A DNA stretch of 39,875 nt, taken from contig DAOUSR010000010.1 in the NCBI GenBank assembly GCA_030627125.1, forward strand, positions 1 through 39,875. The letters are read 5' to 3'. The translations under genes and the position numbers were made by a program. Of the stretch, positions 26,084-34,524 are shown piece after piece (position 1 is the first letter of the stretch; each line of letters begins with the position of its first letter). The stretch comes from Thioploca sp. (lineage in GTDB: Bacteria; Pseudomonadota; Gammaproteobacteria; Beggiatoales; Beggiatoaceae). Below the pieces are notes generated by a model. That model did no database searches, was not told the origin of the DNA, and worked only from the letters and a program-made list of their open reading frames with translations.

Positions 26084-27556
26084 ATGTACATTGTTATGAT
26101 AGCATCTGAATGTGCGCCAGTATCTAAGGTTGGTGGTCTTGCTGATGTCGTTTATGGTCTTAGCAGAGAGCTAGAAGTTAGAGGCAATCAAGTAGAAATT
26201 ATTCTACCCAAATATGCTTGCATGCGTTACGATCATATCTGGGAACTACAGGTTGTTTACCATGATTTATGGGTTCCATGGGGAACAGGAGCAATTAATT
26301 GTACCGTATGGTTTGGCATGGTGGATGGACGCAATTGTTTTTTTATTGAGCCACATTCACCCGATAATTTTTTTAATCGAGAGCAATATTACGGTTTTCC
26401 AGATGATACTATGCGATTTACTTTTTTTAGTAAGGCAACGCTGGAATTTATGTTGCAAACTAATAGGCATCCAGACGTTATTCATTGTCATGATTGGCAA
26501 ACTGGATTGATACCAGTATTATTATTTGAAATCTATCAACAACAAGGTATGTATCATTCCAGAATTTGTTATAGTATTCATAATTTTAGATATCAAGGTG
26601 TTACTGGAACCGACATTCTTTCAGTTACTAAGTTAGATCGTCTAGAATATTATCATCATAAGGATCGTTTACAAGATAATATGCATTCTGGTGCTTTGAA
26701 CTTTATGAAAGCTGGAATCGTTTATTCTAACTTTGTTACTACAGTATCACCACGCCATGCTTGGGAAGCCAGTTATACTGTTCAAGGTTACGGAATGAAC
26801 GATACTTTGCATATCCATAAAAATAAATTTAGTGGAATTCTTAATGGTTTAGATTACAAAGTTTGGAATCCAGAAATAGACCCTTTAATTCCTCATAATT
26901 ATAATATAGCTGATTTAAAAGGTAAATATGCTTGCAAAGAAGCATTGTGTGATAAATTATTATTGCAGAAACAATATAAACCGATCATAGCTTATGTAGG
27001 CCGATTGGATGTACAAAAAGGAGTACACTTAATACGGCATGGTATGGAATACGCTTTACAAAACGATGCTCAATTTATAGTCTTGGGTTCCAGCCCAGAA
27101 GAAAGTATTAATAATGATTTTTTACAGTTAAAGCAAGAACTTAATGATAATGAAAATTGTCATTTAGAAATTGGTTTTAACGAAGAATTAGCTCACCTGA
27201 TTTATGCCGGTTCTGATATGATCATTATGCCAAGTATGTATGAACCCTGTGGATTGGCTCAGATGATTGCTTTGCGATATGGAACTGTACCGATTGTGCG
27301 GTCAGTCGGGGGACTTGCTGATACGATTTTTGACCGAGATTATTCAGATAAAGCAATTACTGCTCGCAATGGCTATGTCTTTCATGAAGCTGATTACGTT
27401 GGTCTTGAATCGGCAATGCAACGAGCTATTGGTTTGTGGCATAATTATCCAGAGCAGTTCCATAAACTCATAATCCAAGGTATGCAATACAATTTTTCAT
27501 GGCATCGTTCTGGCCAAAATTACTTGGATATTTATGAATTAATTCGGAAGAAGTGA
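26084..27556 (+). CDS. glgA: Glycogen synthase
   Basis: GT5 glycosyltransferase that extends alpha-1,4-glucan chains from ADP-glucose. The 490 residues match the family. The N-terminal MYIVMIASECAPVSKVGGLADVVYGLSREL contains the KVGGL nucleotide-sugar motif. VIHCHDWQTGLIPVL, ARYxFCIHNxxYQG-like ICYSIHNFRYQGV, AYVGRLDVQKGVHLI and the late PSMYEPCGLAQMIALRYGTVPIVRSVGGLADTI (retaining-GT acidic motif) are all intact. AAGGAG lies 8-9 bases before the ATG. No other glg gene is adjacent. It converges with grpE, whose end is 17 bases away. Confidence 0.96.
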   Translation: MYIVMIASECAPVSKVGGLADVVYGLSRELEVRGNQVEIILPKYACMRYDHIWELQVVYHDLWVPWGTGAINCTVWFGMVDGRNCFFIEPHSPDNFFNREQYYGFPDDTMRFTFFSKATLEFMLQTNRHPDVIHCHDWQTGLIPVLLFEIYQQQGMYHSRICYSIHNFRYQGVTGTDILSVTKLDRLEYYHHKDRLQDNMHSGALNFMKAGIVYSNFVTTVSPRHAWEASYTVQGYGMNDTLHIHKNKFSGILNGLDYKVWNPEIDPLIPHNYNIADLKGKYACKEALCDKLLLQKQYKPIIAYVGRLDVQKGVHLIRHGMEYALQNDAQFIVLGSSPEESINNDFLQLKQELNDNENCHLEIGFNEELAHLIYAGSDMIIMPSMYEPCGLAQMIALRYGTVPIVRSVGGLADTIFDRDYSDKAITARNGYVFHEADYVGLESAMQRAIGLWHNYPEQFHKLIIQGMQYNFSWHRSGQNYLDIYELIRKK

Positions 27557-27572
27557 GTTTTATAAAATGAAG

Positions 27573-28217
27573 CTAGAGTGAAATCTTATTCACTTTAACT
27601 TCAGCCAATCGAAGAATTTCACTTCCCCACATAAAACCTTTGCGTAATTCTTCTGTAACTATACCATTTTCTATATTTGGTTTCTGTTCTATTTCAATCG
27701 CTCGCATACAGTGTGGATTAAGAGGTTGATTTAATGTTATTATTGGCTGGACTTGATATTCTTCCAGTAGTTGTTCAAAACGTCTCACGGTCATAGATTG
27801 TCCTTCTTGTAAACCTTGAATCAGGTTAATTTCTTGTTTACGAAAATATTTCCAGATTGGAGGTTTATAAGTATTAAGTACTGTCATTCCAGCCGTAATT
27901 CGATCATATATTTCCAAAAAATTCAATAACATTGCACGAGTTACTTCACGGCGTTGGGTAGATTGAGTTTCACGACAACGTTCTAATTCTAAATTAATTT
28001 GTTTATGACTATCTTGCATAGTTGCAAATGTTTCTTTAAATAACTCTAAAGAATTTTTTACTTGCCGTGATTCTAATTTAACTTCGTTGCGTAATGCAGC
28101 TAATTCAGTAAATAAAGAAAATAGATCAGTTTGTGGCACAATATTATTATCTATTTGATTAATTTCTAAATATTCGCTAAATTGAGTTATTAATTTTTGT
28201 TTTGTAGATTCATTCAT
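27573..28217 (-). CDS. grpE: GrpE-like nucleotide exchange factor
   Basis: 214 residues with a long N-terminal helical part (LFTELAALRNEVKLESRQVKNSLELF), a middle YDRITAGMTVL segment, and the C-terminal GrpE beta domain LNPHCMRAIEIEQKPNIENGIVTEELRKGFMWGSEILRLAEVKV, which matches the family end. GrpE releases ADP from DnaK. The N-terminal half is divergent and no dnaK or dnaJ gene is adjacent, so this could be a paralogue specialised for another Hsp70 rather than the main GrpE. It is transcribed toward glgA. Confidence 0.85.
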   Translation of the reverse strand: MNESTKQKLITQFSEYLEINQIDNNIVPQTDLFSLFTELAALRNEVKLESRQVKNSLELFKETFATMQDSHKQINLELERCRETQSTQRREVTRAMLLNFLEIYDRITAGMTVLNTYKPPIWKYFRKQEINLIQGLQEGQSMTVRRFEQLLEEYQVQPIITLNQPLNPHCMRAIEIEQKPNIENGIVTEELRKGFMWGSEILRLAEVKVNKISL

Positions 28218-28600
28218 AATTTAGTAGTGCTGTTAGATAAGGCTAATAATTTTATCATGACAAGCTATATGCCACCAAATTTTCTAAATAATATCATAAT
28301 ATTTTCCAGTTGAATTATAATGATGTAAACTGCATTTTAGTATATACTATTAACATATAAAAGAACCAAAAATTACTCTTAAATAGTTATAATAATAATT
28401 CTCAATTAACCCTGTAAAATATTATAAATAAATATCTTAAATACTTGCATCATTACAAATCAGCACTCTTGACAGGTCTTTCTATTGATTTCTGGTTTCT
28501 CTGAGCTGGGAATGATTAAGAAGCTATTCTGTATATGGATTTGCTTTATTATATATAATTAAGGTATAACAAGTAACTACAAATATTATTAAAAATAACT
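28218..28600. other. Intergenic region between grpE and the methyltransferase gene
   Basis: 383 AT-rich bases separating divergently transcribed genes. TATATAAT near 28552-28560 is a possible -10 element for the gene at 28601, and TTGACA occurs at 28469-28474 without a convincing partner. No reading frame, RNA gene or repeat of the families described elsewhere in the window was recognised. Confidence 0.4.
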
Positions 28601-29539
28601 ATGATAAATGTGAACAATACAAAGTGTATGTTATGCGGAAATGATAACTACAAACTAGTTTATAATGCACAAGATGAAGAACATGGGATTGAAGGTACGT
28701 TTACCTATGTTAGATGTAAAAAATGTGGGCTTGTTTATATGAATCCTCAAATTACTAATGAGAAATTGGCACAATACTATCCTATAAATTATTTTCCTCA
28801 TAAGATTGTAAAAAACTCGCCAGAAAATAAAGGAAAAAAATCAAATAGTAAGCTAGTTACTGCTATAAGAAAATTCTTTTTCCAACATGATAATATTAGC
28901 AAAGTCCCTTCATCTATAATCAATAACCTAAATTCAGAAAGTAAGGTGCTAGATGTAGGTTGTGGTAATGGTACTTTTATTAATGATATTAGGAATAAAA
29001 CTCAATGTCATATTGATGGTATTGATTTTTCTGAAACAGCTGTAAAATCAGCTAAAGAAAGTTATGATCTTGATATTATCAAAGGGACTGTTGAGGATTT
29101 GCCATTTTCTCCACAATCTTTTGATTTAATAACTGCATGGTGGTTTCTAGTACATGTTAATAATCCTAATGAAGTACTACAAAGTATTGCCAAACATTTG
29201 AAAGATGATGGTGATTGTATTATTGGAGTCCCAAATTTCAATAGTTTTAATGCAAGATATTTCAAAGAGAAGTGGTTCCATCTTGATGCACCAAAACATC
29301 TATGTATTCATACTCCTTTTACCATAAAAAAAATGTTAGAAAATAATGGTTTTTATGTAGAAAAAATTATTTACGATAACACTCCTTCTGGTTTTTTTGG
29401 TTCTTTAAATAATTTTTATAAAATAAAACAAGATAAGCTTCCATCTTTTTTGATCAAAGTATTATTTGTTTTTATTGCAATAACATCATGGTTTAAAGTT
29501 TCAGACCTATTGATAATACATGCAAAAAAAATCAAATAA
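28601..29539 (+). CDS. Class I SAM-dependent methyltransferase with N-terminal zinc ribbon
   Basis: 312 residues. The N-terminal CMLCGND...VRCKKCGLVYMNPQ is a two-CxxC zinc ribbon. The SAM motif follows in VLDVGCGNGTFINDIR near residues 118-133, then IDGIDFSETAVKSA (acidic residue binding the ribose) and VEDLPFSPQSFDLI. The C-terminus is hydrophobic (LIKVLFVFIAITSWF). This architecture is common in O-antigen, exopolysaccharide and glycolipid clusters. No such cluster is present here, so the substrate is unknown. The gene is more AT-rich than its neighbours and lies between repeat-laden gaps, consistent with acquisition. Confidence 0.85.
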   Translation: MINVNNTKCMLCGNDNYKLVYNAQDEEHGIEGTFTYVRCKKCGLVYMNPQITNEKLAQYYPINYFPHKIVKNSPENKGKKSNSKLVTAIRKFFFQHDNISKVPSSIINNLNSESKVLDVGCGNGTFINDIRNKTQCHIDGIDFSETAVKSAKESYDLDIIKGTVEDLPFSPQSFDLITAWWFLVHVNNPNEVLQSIAKHLKDDGDCIIGVPNFNSFNARYFKEKWFHLDAPKHLCIHTPFTIKKMLENNGFYVEKIIYDNTPSGFFGSLNNFYKIKQDKLPSFLIKVLFVFIAITSWFKVSDLLIIHAKKIK

Positions 29540-29798
29540 TAAATACTAGCTTATAAATTGGGCTTTGAACAAGAGCTGATTGTAAAATTGCATATCTTTG
29601 TCCAATTTTCATCTGATTTTTCTGTAGAACATTATGTCCTATCGCCATAACATATGCACGCATTAATGATTCTACAAATTTACTATTATAAACGGTAATT
29701 TTTCTACCTTTGTGTGGGCTATTGTCTGAATTAAGATTTTTAGGATTTAAGGATGGATAGGATTTTAAAATCGGTTTTACAGGTTTTATCCTGTACAT
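29532..29798 (-). CDS. Hypothetical short frame, probably a gene remnant
   Basis: 88 codons on the minus strand. The part NSKFVESLMRAYVMAIGHNV reads like folded protein, while the N-terminal 35 residues run through a dispersed palindrome (29733-29818). The C-terminus overlaps the end of the methyltransferase gene by 8 bases. No family was recognised and no start signal is evident; it may be the tail of a decayed gene truncated by the palindrome. A second small protein-like minus frame (29828-29923, ending ERIAKIPAVVII) lies upstream of it. Otherwise the 29540-30058 gap has no recognisable gene. Confidence 0.25.
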   Translation of the reverse strand: MYRIKPVKPILKSYPSLNPKNLNSDNSPHKGRKITVYNSKFVESLMRAYVMAIGHNVLQKNQMKIGQRYAILQSALVQSPIYKLVFII

Positions 29799-29818
29799 CC
29801 TTTAATCCGTTAAATCTT
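29733..29818. repeat. Long imperfect palindrome
   Basis: GGATTTAAGGATGGATAGGA (29743-29762) and the inverted arm at 29789-29808 (minus-strand reading GGATTAAAGGATGTACAGGA) agree at 17 of 20 positions. Pairing continues outward through AAGATTT (left) and AAATCTT (right). Such GGATTAAAGGATGTACAGGA-type repeats are seen widely in bacteria. It may be transcribed as a hairpin after the methyltransferase gene. No T-run follows, so terminator function is uncertain. Confidence 0.65.
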
Positions 29819-30082
29819 GTTCAAACACTTAAATAATCACAACCGCCGGAATTTTGGCAATCCGCTCACCATTATAATATCAGTATGTTCATCAGCAATT
29901 TTTCGCAACTTATTAAGAATATATTAAGAGCTTAGAAGCTTTTTGCATAATATTCAGTTATTAAAATTTAATTTCGATAATTATAATATTGATTTCTCAT
30001 AATTTGATATGATTAACTTAGCTTAAGTATAAATTTGAATGGAAAATTGTATCTATGAATGAGGTATTACAATTTAATCGCT

Positions 30083-30973
30083 ATGGACAAACCTAAATTA
30101 TCTTTAGGGCCAATTTTATATTATTGGCCACGTGAAACATTATTCAACTTCTATGAACAAATAGCGGCCTCAAATGTTGATATTGTTTACTTAGGAGAGA
30201 CTATTTGCTCTAAACGTAAATCATTGCGTAGTTCTGATTGGTTGGAATTAGCTACCAAATTAACCGATGCTGGCAAAGAAGTAGTGTTATCAACCTTATG
30301 TTTAATCGAAGCCGAGTCTGAACTTAAAACCTTGCGTAGTTTATGCGACAATGGTAAATTTATGGTAGAAGCTAATGATATGGCTGCAGTACAATTATTA
30401 GAAGGCAAACCATTCATAACTGGTCATAGTGTAAATATTTATAATAACAATAGTTTAGACTTTTTAGCTAAAATTGGCTTAGTTCGTTGGGTACTGCCAG
30501 TAGAATTGTCTCGTGATACCTTGGCCGATTTTCAAACAAGTCGTCCTAAAGGAGTAGAAACCGAAGTTTTTGTATATGGACGTTTACCATTGGCCTATTC
30601 TGCCCGTTGCTTTACTGCTCGCTCTCATAATTTACCCAAAGATGATTGCCAATATCGCTGTATAGATTATCAAGATGGTTTAACTTTGTTTAGCCAAGAT
30701 GATAAGCCATTTTTGACGCTAAATGGTATTCAAACTCAATCCGCTTATACCTATAATTTACTATCTGTATTGCCAGATATAATTTCTTTAGGAGTGGACG
30801 TATTGCGTATTAGCCCTCAGTCACTCCATACTGATAAAATAATTGAATTTTTTAACGATTGTTTACAAGATCAAGCAACTATACCTGATAGATTATCTAA
30901 AATACGACGGTTAATGCCAATGGGAAGTTGCGATGGATATTGGTATGGTACTGCTGGTATGGATGAAAAATGA
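30083..30973 (+). CDS. ubiV: UbiV, O2-independent ubiquinone biosynthesis protein
   Basis: U32-family protein that, with UbiU, hydroxylates ubiquinone precursors without oxygen. The ATG at 30083 yields 296 residues starting MDKPKLSLGPILYYWPRETL, matching the family; an ATG at 30059 would add 8 atypical residues. The four [4Fe-4S] ligand cysteines are present: C42 (GETICSKRK), C176 (SARCFTARS), C189 and C193 (KDDCQYRC), close to the E. coli positions. VELSRDTL and FVYGRLPLAYSARC are family motifs. Its usual partner ubiU and UbiT are not in this window, although they normally lie beside it. A dispersed repeat follows the stop. Confidence 0.92.
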   Translation: MDKPKLSLGPILYYWPRETLFNFYEQIAASNVDIVYLGETICSKRKSLRSSDWLELATKLTDAGKEVVLSTLCLIEAESELKTLRSLCDNGKFMVEANDMAAVQLLEGKPFITGHSVNIYNNNSLDFLAKIGLVRWVLPVELSRDTLADFQTSRPKGVETEVFVYGRLPLAYSARCFTARSHNLPKDDCQYRCIDYQDGLTLFSQDDKPFLTLNGIQTQSAYTYNLLSVLPDIISLGVDVLRISPQSLHTDKIIEFFNDCLQDQATIPDRLSKIRRLMPMGSCDGYWYGTAGMDEK

Positions 30974-30980
30974 TAAGATA

Positions 30981-31073
30981 TAGCAATTTTTAATTCTTAA
31001 TGAAATTCGATATAAATATCAAGTTCTTAATTTGCATTGAGATAATACGTTAAATCGGGAAAAGCTATAATAT
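30981..31073. repeat. Dispersed repeat, copy B
   Basis: Begins just after the ubiV stop. It contains TATAGCAATTTTTAATTCTT, then AATTCGATATAAATATCAAG and GGGAAAAGCTATAAT. It aligns with copy A (16589-16671) over about 80 bases with scattered differences, and in part with the inverted copy C (25838-25893). No reading frame is present. Confidence 0.55.
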
Positions 31074-31091
31074 GAATTACGTTTAGCCTAA

Positions 31092-31709
31092 TTAAGGTAC
31101 AATCTGTATTTGTGGCGGTAGAGGCGGTAAATCAAGCTCTTGAGGCGAAACTTGAATACTTTTTCTAGTGTGAATAATTGACTGACTCATCCATTGAAAA
31201 AATGCTTTGATAGTTCCTTGGGAAATTTCTTCGGTTTTAATGATAACATCGGTAATCTTTTGTAAATTATCAATATTAGCATTTATCCCAGCAGCAAACA
31301 CAATCAAATTAGCCAGCTGTTTAGATTTAAATTCAGCCGCTTCTGCTTCCCAACTATCAGTAGGTATGCCATCAGTCATCAAAAATACCAATGGCTTCCA
31401 ATCTTGTTTCTCAGTAGTATTTTCTTCAGTCTCTAAACAATTTATTAATAAACGTAAAGCTGTTCCTAATGCGGTCGTGCCTTGAGCTTTAATCTGCGGT
31501 TCTTGAAATTTAATTATTTCTGTCAATGGAATCAACTGATCGGCAGTGCTACTAAACGTTATCACTGATAAATACACGGTTTCCAACGCCATCGGTTCAT
31601 CGAATAGATCATCCAATAAAGCCCTGAGTCCTTGCCTGACTTGCTCTATAGGTTGGCCAGTCATAGAAGCGGAACAATCTAACAATAGATATACTGGTAA
31701 TTTACGCAT
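31092..31709 (-). CDS. VWA domain protein, TerY-like
   Basis: 205 residues, soluble. The MIDAS metal site is complete: LLLDCSASMTGQPIEQV (DxSxS, residues about 10-14), the threonine in AQGTTALGTAL, and the aspartate in FLMTDGIPTDSW. TerY-type proteins of this size usually sit with a PP2C phosphatase and a Ser/Thr kinase in a phosphorylation triad. Those genes are not in the window, so this may be a stand-alone copy. The tail is proline-rich (QELDLPPLPPQIQIVP) and may bind a partner. The upstream side is occupied by the repeat region 31712-31914. Confidence 0.85.
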   Translation of the reverse strand: MRKLPVYLLLDCSASMTGQPIEQVRQGLRALLDDLFDEPMALETVYLSVITFSSTADQLIPLTEIIKFQEPQIKAQGTTALGTALRLLINCLETEENTTEKQDWKPLVFLMTDGIPTDSWEAEAAEFKSKQLANLIVFAAGINANIDNLQKITDVIIKTEEISQGTIKAFFQWMSQSIIHTRKSIQVSPQELDLPPLPPQIQIVP

Positions 31710-31711
31710 TT

Positions 31712-31914
31712 TTAATTCTTGATTAAATTCAAAACTTTTTAATGTATTAGGGTAACCACAAGGGATTACCCCTACGAATCAATATATTATGTAGGGGCAA
31801 TCCCTTGTGGTTACCCTAACCTGTGGTTGCCCTAACCCACGAATCAATATATTATGTAGGGGCAATCCCTTGTGGTTGCCCTAACCTGTGGTTGCCCTAA
31901 CCATTAAGAATTAA
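31712..31914. repeat. Compound palindromic repeat with two 65-bp tandem units
   Basis: TTAATTCTTGATTAA at 31712-31726 and the inverted ATTAAGAATTAA at 31903-31914 bracket the region. Inside, 31749-31774 and 31792-31817 form a near-perfect 26-bp inverted repeat (25 of 26; AGGGTAACCACAAGGGATT begins the left arm). From 31774 a 65-bp unit is repeated in tandem (31774-31838 and 31839-31903), identical at 63 positions; each ends in TGTGGTTGCCCTAACC. The same core occurs in the ribD-ribE gap. The right edge provides the lolD stop codon. Confidence 0.8.
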
Positions 31915-32584
31915 CCAGCCTCCCATCAACTATGGTTAAAGTTCGATCCATACGTTTGGCTAAATCTGGAGCATGAGTTACCAATACTAAACTAGTGCCA
32001 ATCATATGATTTAATTCTAAAATACGTTCATATACTTGTTCGGCAGTACGTTGGTCTAAATTGCCAGTTGGTTCATCGGCCAAAACACAGCTAGGTTCGG
32101 TAACTAAAGCCCGTGCTACAGCAGCTCGTTGCCGTTCGCCACCAGATAATTCACCGGGTTTATGTTGCAACCGTTTTTCTAAGCCTATTTGAATCAAAAT
32201 AGTAGCGGCTTTATCTTGGGCTTCTGCAACGGATAAGCCTTTTATTAATAATGGCATACAAACATTTTCTAAAGCAGTAAATTCTGCTAATAAATGGTGA
32301 AATTGGTATACAAAACCTAAGTGCAAATTCCGCCATAAACCCCGTTGAGCTTGGTTTAATTTATCTATCTGTTTGCCAACTACCCACACTTCACCAGTGG
32401 TAGGATTATCTAAGCCGCCCAATAGATGCAATAGAGTGCTTTTGCCAGCTCCAGAACTGCCAACGATAGCGACTTGTTCACCCTTACGAACGGTCAAATT
32501 TACTTCTTGTAATACATCAACTTCCAGATCAGCTTCTTTAAAACTTTTGCTAATATTTTTACAATCTAGGACTATATCATTCAT
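31904..32584 (-). CDS. lolD: Lipoprotein-releasing ABC transporter ATP-binding protein LolD
   Basis: ATPase of the Lol machinery that releases outer-membrane lipoproteins from the inner membrane to LolA. The 226 residues include Walker [24 protein letters not shown], the Q-loop region [19 protein letters not shown] (a LolD/MacB-type signature), [15 protein letters not shown], Walker [13 protein letters not shown] and the H-switch LVTHAPDLA. Its ATG overlaps the end of lolC/E by 8 bases, so the two are translationally coupled. The stop codon is supplied by the edge of the palindromic repeat element. Confidence 0.95.
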   Translation of the reverse strand: MNDIVLDCKNISKSFKEADLEVDVLQEVNLTVRKGEQVAIVGSSGAGKSTLLHLLGGLDNPTTGEVWVVGKQIDKLNQAQRGLWRNLHLGFVYQFHHLLAEFTALENVCMPLLIKGLSVAEAQDKAATILIQIGLEKRLQHKPGELSGGERQRAAVARALVTEPSCVLADEPTGNLDQRTAEQVYERILELNHMIGTSLVLVTHAPDLAKRMDRTLTIVDGRLVNS

Positions 32585-33827
32585 AACGCAAAGCCTCAGC
32601 TGGTTGAGTACGTGAAGCTTGCCAAGCTGGATAGATAGTTGCTAATAGACTGATTACCATTGATAAACCAGCTATTTTATACACGTCAAACCAACGTAAA
32701 TCCGAGGGTAAATCGCTAATATAATAAATATCTGAAGATAAAAACTGGACATTAAAAAAATGTTCAATCGCTGGTACTACGGTTTCAATATTCAAGGCTA
32801 AACCAATTCCACCTCCTAGTCCCAGCATAGTACCAAATATCCCAATCAAAACTCCTTGTACCATAAAAATCATCATAATAGTGCTTGGAGTAGCTCCTAA
32901 AGTTCGCAAAATAGCAATATCTGCTTGTTTGTCAGTTACTACCATCACCAAAGTGGAAACAATATTGAAAGCTGCCACTGCCACAATTAGGGTCAAAATT
33001 ACAAACATGACCGTTTTTTCCATTTTAATAGCTTCAAAAAAGTTCTTATGCCGATAACTCCAATCATAGCTGTAATAACCAAATGGTAATTGTTTTTGCA
33101 ATTCGGTACTAAATGGTTTGGCAATAAACATATCATCTAATTTAATATTTAGCCCATTAACGCTACCAGCCGGCATCCGCAATAATTTTGCGGCATCATC
33201 AAGATGGAGTAAGACTAAGCCACTATCAAATTCGTGCATCCCAATATTAAAAATGCCGCCTATGGTGAAACGCTTCATGCGTGGCAACAGCCCAACCAAA
33301 GTTACCGAGGCTTGTGGTACTACTAAGGTTACTTTATCCCCCATTCCTACTCCAAGAGTACGAGCTAATTCAGTGCCTAAGATTAAATTAAACTTGCCAG
33401 ATTGCAAATTATCCAGTTCACCAATTATCATTTTATCTTTAACTTTAGATACTTGTGGTTCATATTGAGGTGAAATACCTTGTAAAAAAGTACCCTCAAC
33501 ATTTTTGTTATAAGTTACCATAGCCTGACCTTGGATAAATGGAGCAATTCCAATTACATGAGGTTTGGTGGCTAGTTTCTCAGCTAATGGTTCCCAATCA
33601 CTCCAATAGTTATCTAAAGTATTAACTACTACATGGGCTGACATGCCTAACATACGATGACGTAATTCTTTCTCAAAGCCATTCATCACGGATAATACGG
33701 TGATCAATGCCGTTACTCCCAAAGCAATACCTAGCATGGAAGAAAGTGAAATGAAAGAAATAAAATGATTACGGCGTTTAGCACGGGTATAACGTAATCC
33801 GATAAAAAGAGGTAGGGGTTTAAACAT
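32577..33827 (-). CDS. Lipoprotein-releasing ABC transporter permease LolC/LolE
   Basis: 416-residue permease with the N-terminal [56 protein letters not shown], the family signature, a large periplasmic domain, and three C-terminal membrane segments around [26 protein letters not shown], ending PAEALRYE. The ATG at 33827 is chosen over the upstream open frame, which starts at a poor position and encodes no family sequence. Only one permease gene accompanies lolD, so whether it is LolC, LolE or a LolF-like hybrid acting as a homodimer cannot be decided here. Confidence 0.93.
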   Translation of the reverse strand: MFKPLPLFIGLRYTRAKRRNHFISFISLSSMLGIALGVTALITVLSVMNGFEKELRHRMLGMSAHVVVNTLDNYWSDWEPLAEKLATKPHVIGIAPFIQGQAMVTYNKNVEGTFLQGISPQYEPQVSKVKDKMIIGELDNLQSGKFNLILGTELARTLGVGMGDKVTLVVPQASVTLVGLLPRMKRFTIGGIFNIGMHEFDSGLVLLHLDDAAKLLRMPAGSVNGLNIKLDDMFIAKPFSTELQKQLPFGYYSYDWSYRHKNFFEAIKMEKTVMFVILTLIVAVAAFNIVSTLVMVVTDKQADIAILRTLGATPSTIMMIFMVQGVLIGIFGTMLGLGGGIGLALNIETVVPAIEHFFNVQFLSSDIYYISDLPSDLRWFDVYKIAGLSMVISLLATIYPAWQASRTQPAEALRYE

Positions 33828-33951
33828 ATGCTCAGTAGATGTTATTATGTTTTGAAAAAAAATTATAGTTAGCCCGACTATAAACAAGCTTGGGAATGAA
33901 GTCAAGTTATTACTACAAGGACCAGCAGATTTTCCACTAGATCAAAATCAG

Positions 33952-34404
33952 CTAGCCCAAGATTTTTCCTAACCATGATTTTTTCGCCCGACTTGTTTCC
34001 AAGCCTTTTTCAGCAAGAAAACTACTGTATTTTTTATCTTCATGTAAGATATGTTTTTTTAACCAACTCCTTAAGAAAGAAATTAACTCGGTAGTGATTT
34101 CTTCACCTTGTTCGACTTTATCTTTCAGTGTGATTACTTGTTTTTTTAATTCTTCATGTTGCTGTTTGTGTTTTTCATACCTTGGATAATTAAAAATCCT
34201 AAATAAGCTTTCTTCAACCGAAAAATGTATTATCGTATACTGCACTAATTCAGTTAATATTTCATTAGCGACAGCAACATTATGCTTAACCACCGCTTCA
34301 TTAAAAAGTCGGTTAATCAAATCAATTAAAATTTTATGTTGCTCATCAATCTCTTGAATACCAACACTCAGTTCATCATCCCAAGTAATAAATTCTCTTT
34401 CCAT
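33952..34404 (-). CDS. Bacteriohemerythrin
   Basis: Stand-alone di-iron oxygen-binding protein of 150 residues. All ligands are present: H23 (IDEQHKIL), H60 and E64 (IIHFSVEES), H79 and H83 (EKHKQQHEE), H118 and D123 (KKHILHEDKKY). The ATG at 34404 gives MEREFITWDDELSVGI, typical of the family; a TTG at 34428 would add 8 residues. It probably stores or delivers oxygen or senses it in micro-oxic conditions. The C-terminal 20 residues are basic and extend past the usual fold. It has no close operon partner, and resembles the C-terminal domain of the cyclase encoded at 18256-21018. Confidence 0.93.
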   Translation of the reverse strand: MEREFITWDDELSVGIQEIDEQHKILIDLINRLFNEAVVKHNVAVANEILTELVQYTIIHFSVEESLFRIFNYPRYEKHKQQHEELKKQVITLKDKVEQGEEITTELISFLRSWLKKHILHEDKKYSSFLAEKGLETSRAKKSWLGKILG

Positions 34405-34524
34405 AATATTATTAAACGTATTTAACAAATAATTACCTAATATCTTCTACCAATTTAGCAAGATACAGGATGTTTTTTCATTTCCAACAAAATAGTTAAG
34501 AATAAAAAATTCGGTATTTAGCAA

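Noticed and set aside
26214-26510. 98-codon frame within glgA
   Set aside because: It is a +1 shadow of the glycogen synthase gene.
28441-28600. Sigma-70 promoter built on TTGACA at 28469
   Set aside because: No -10 hexamer lies at 16-18 bases. The TATATAAT near 28555 is too far away to pair with it.
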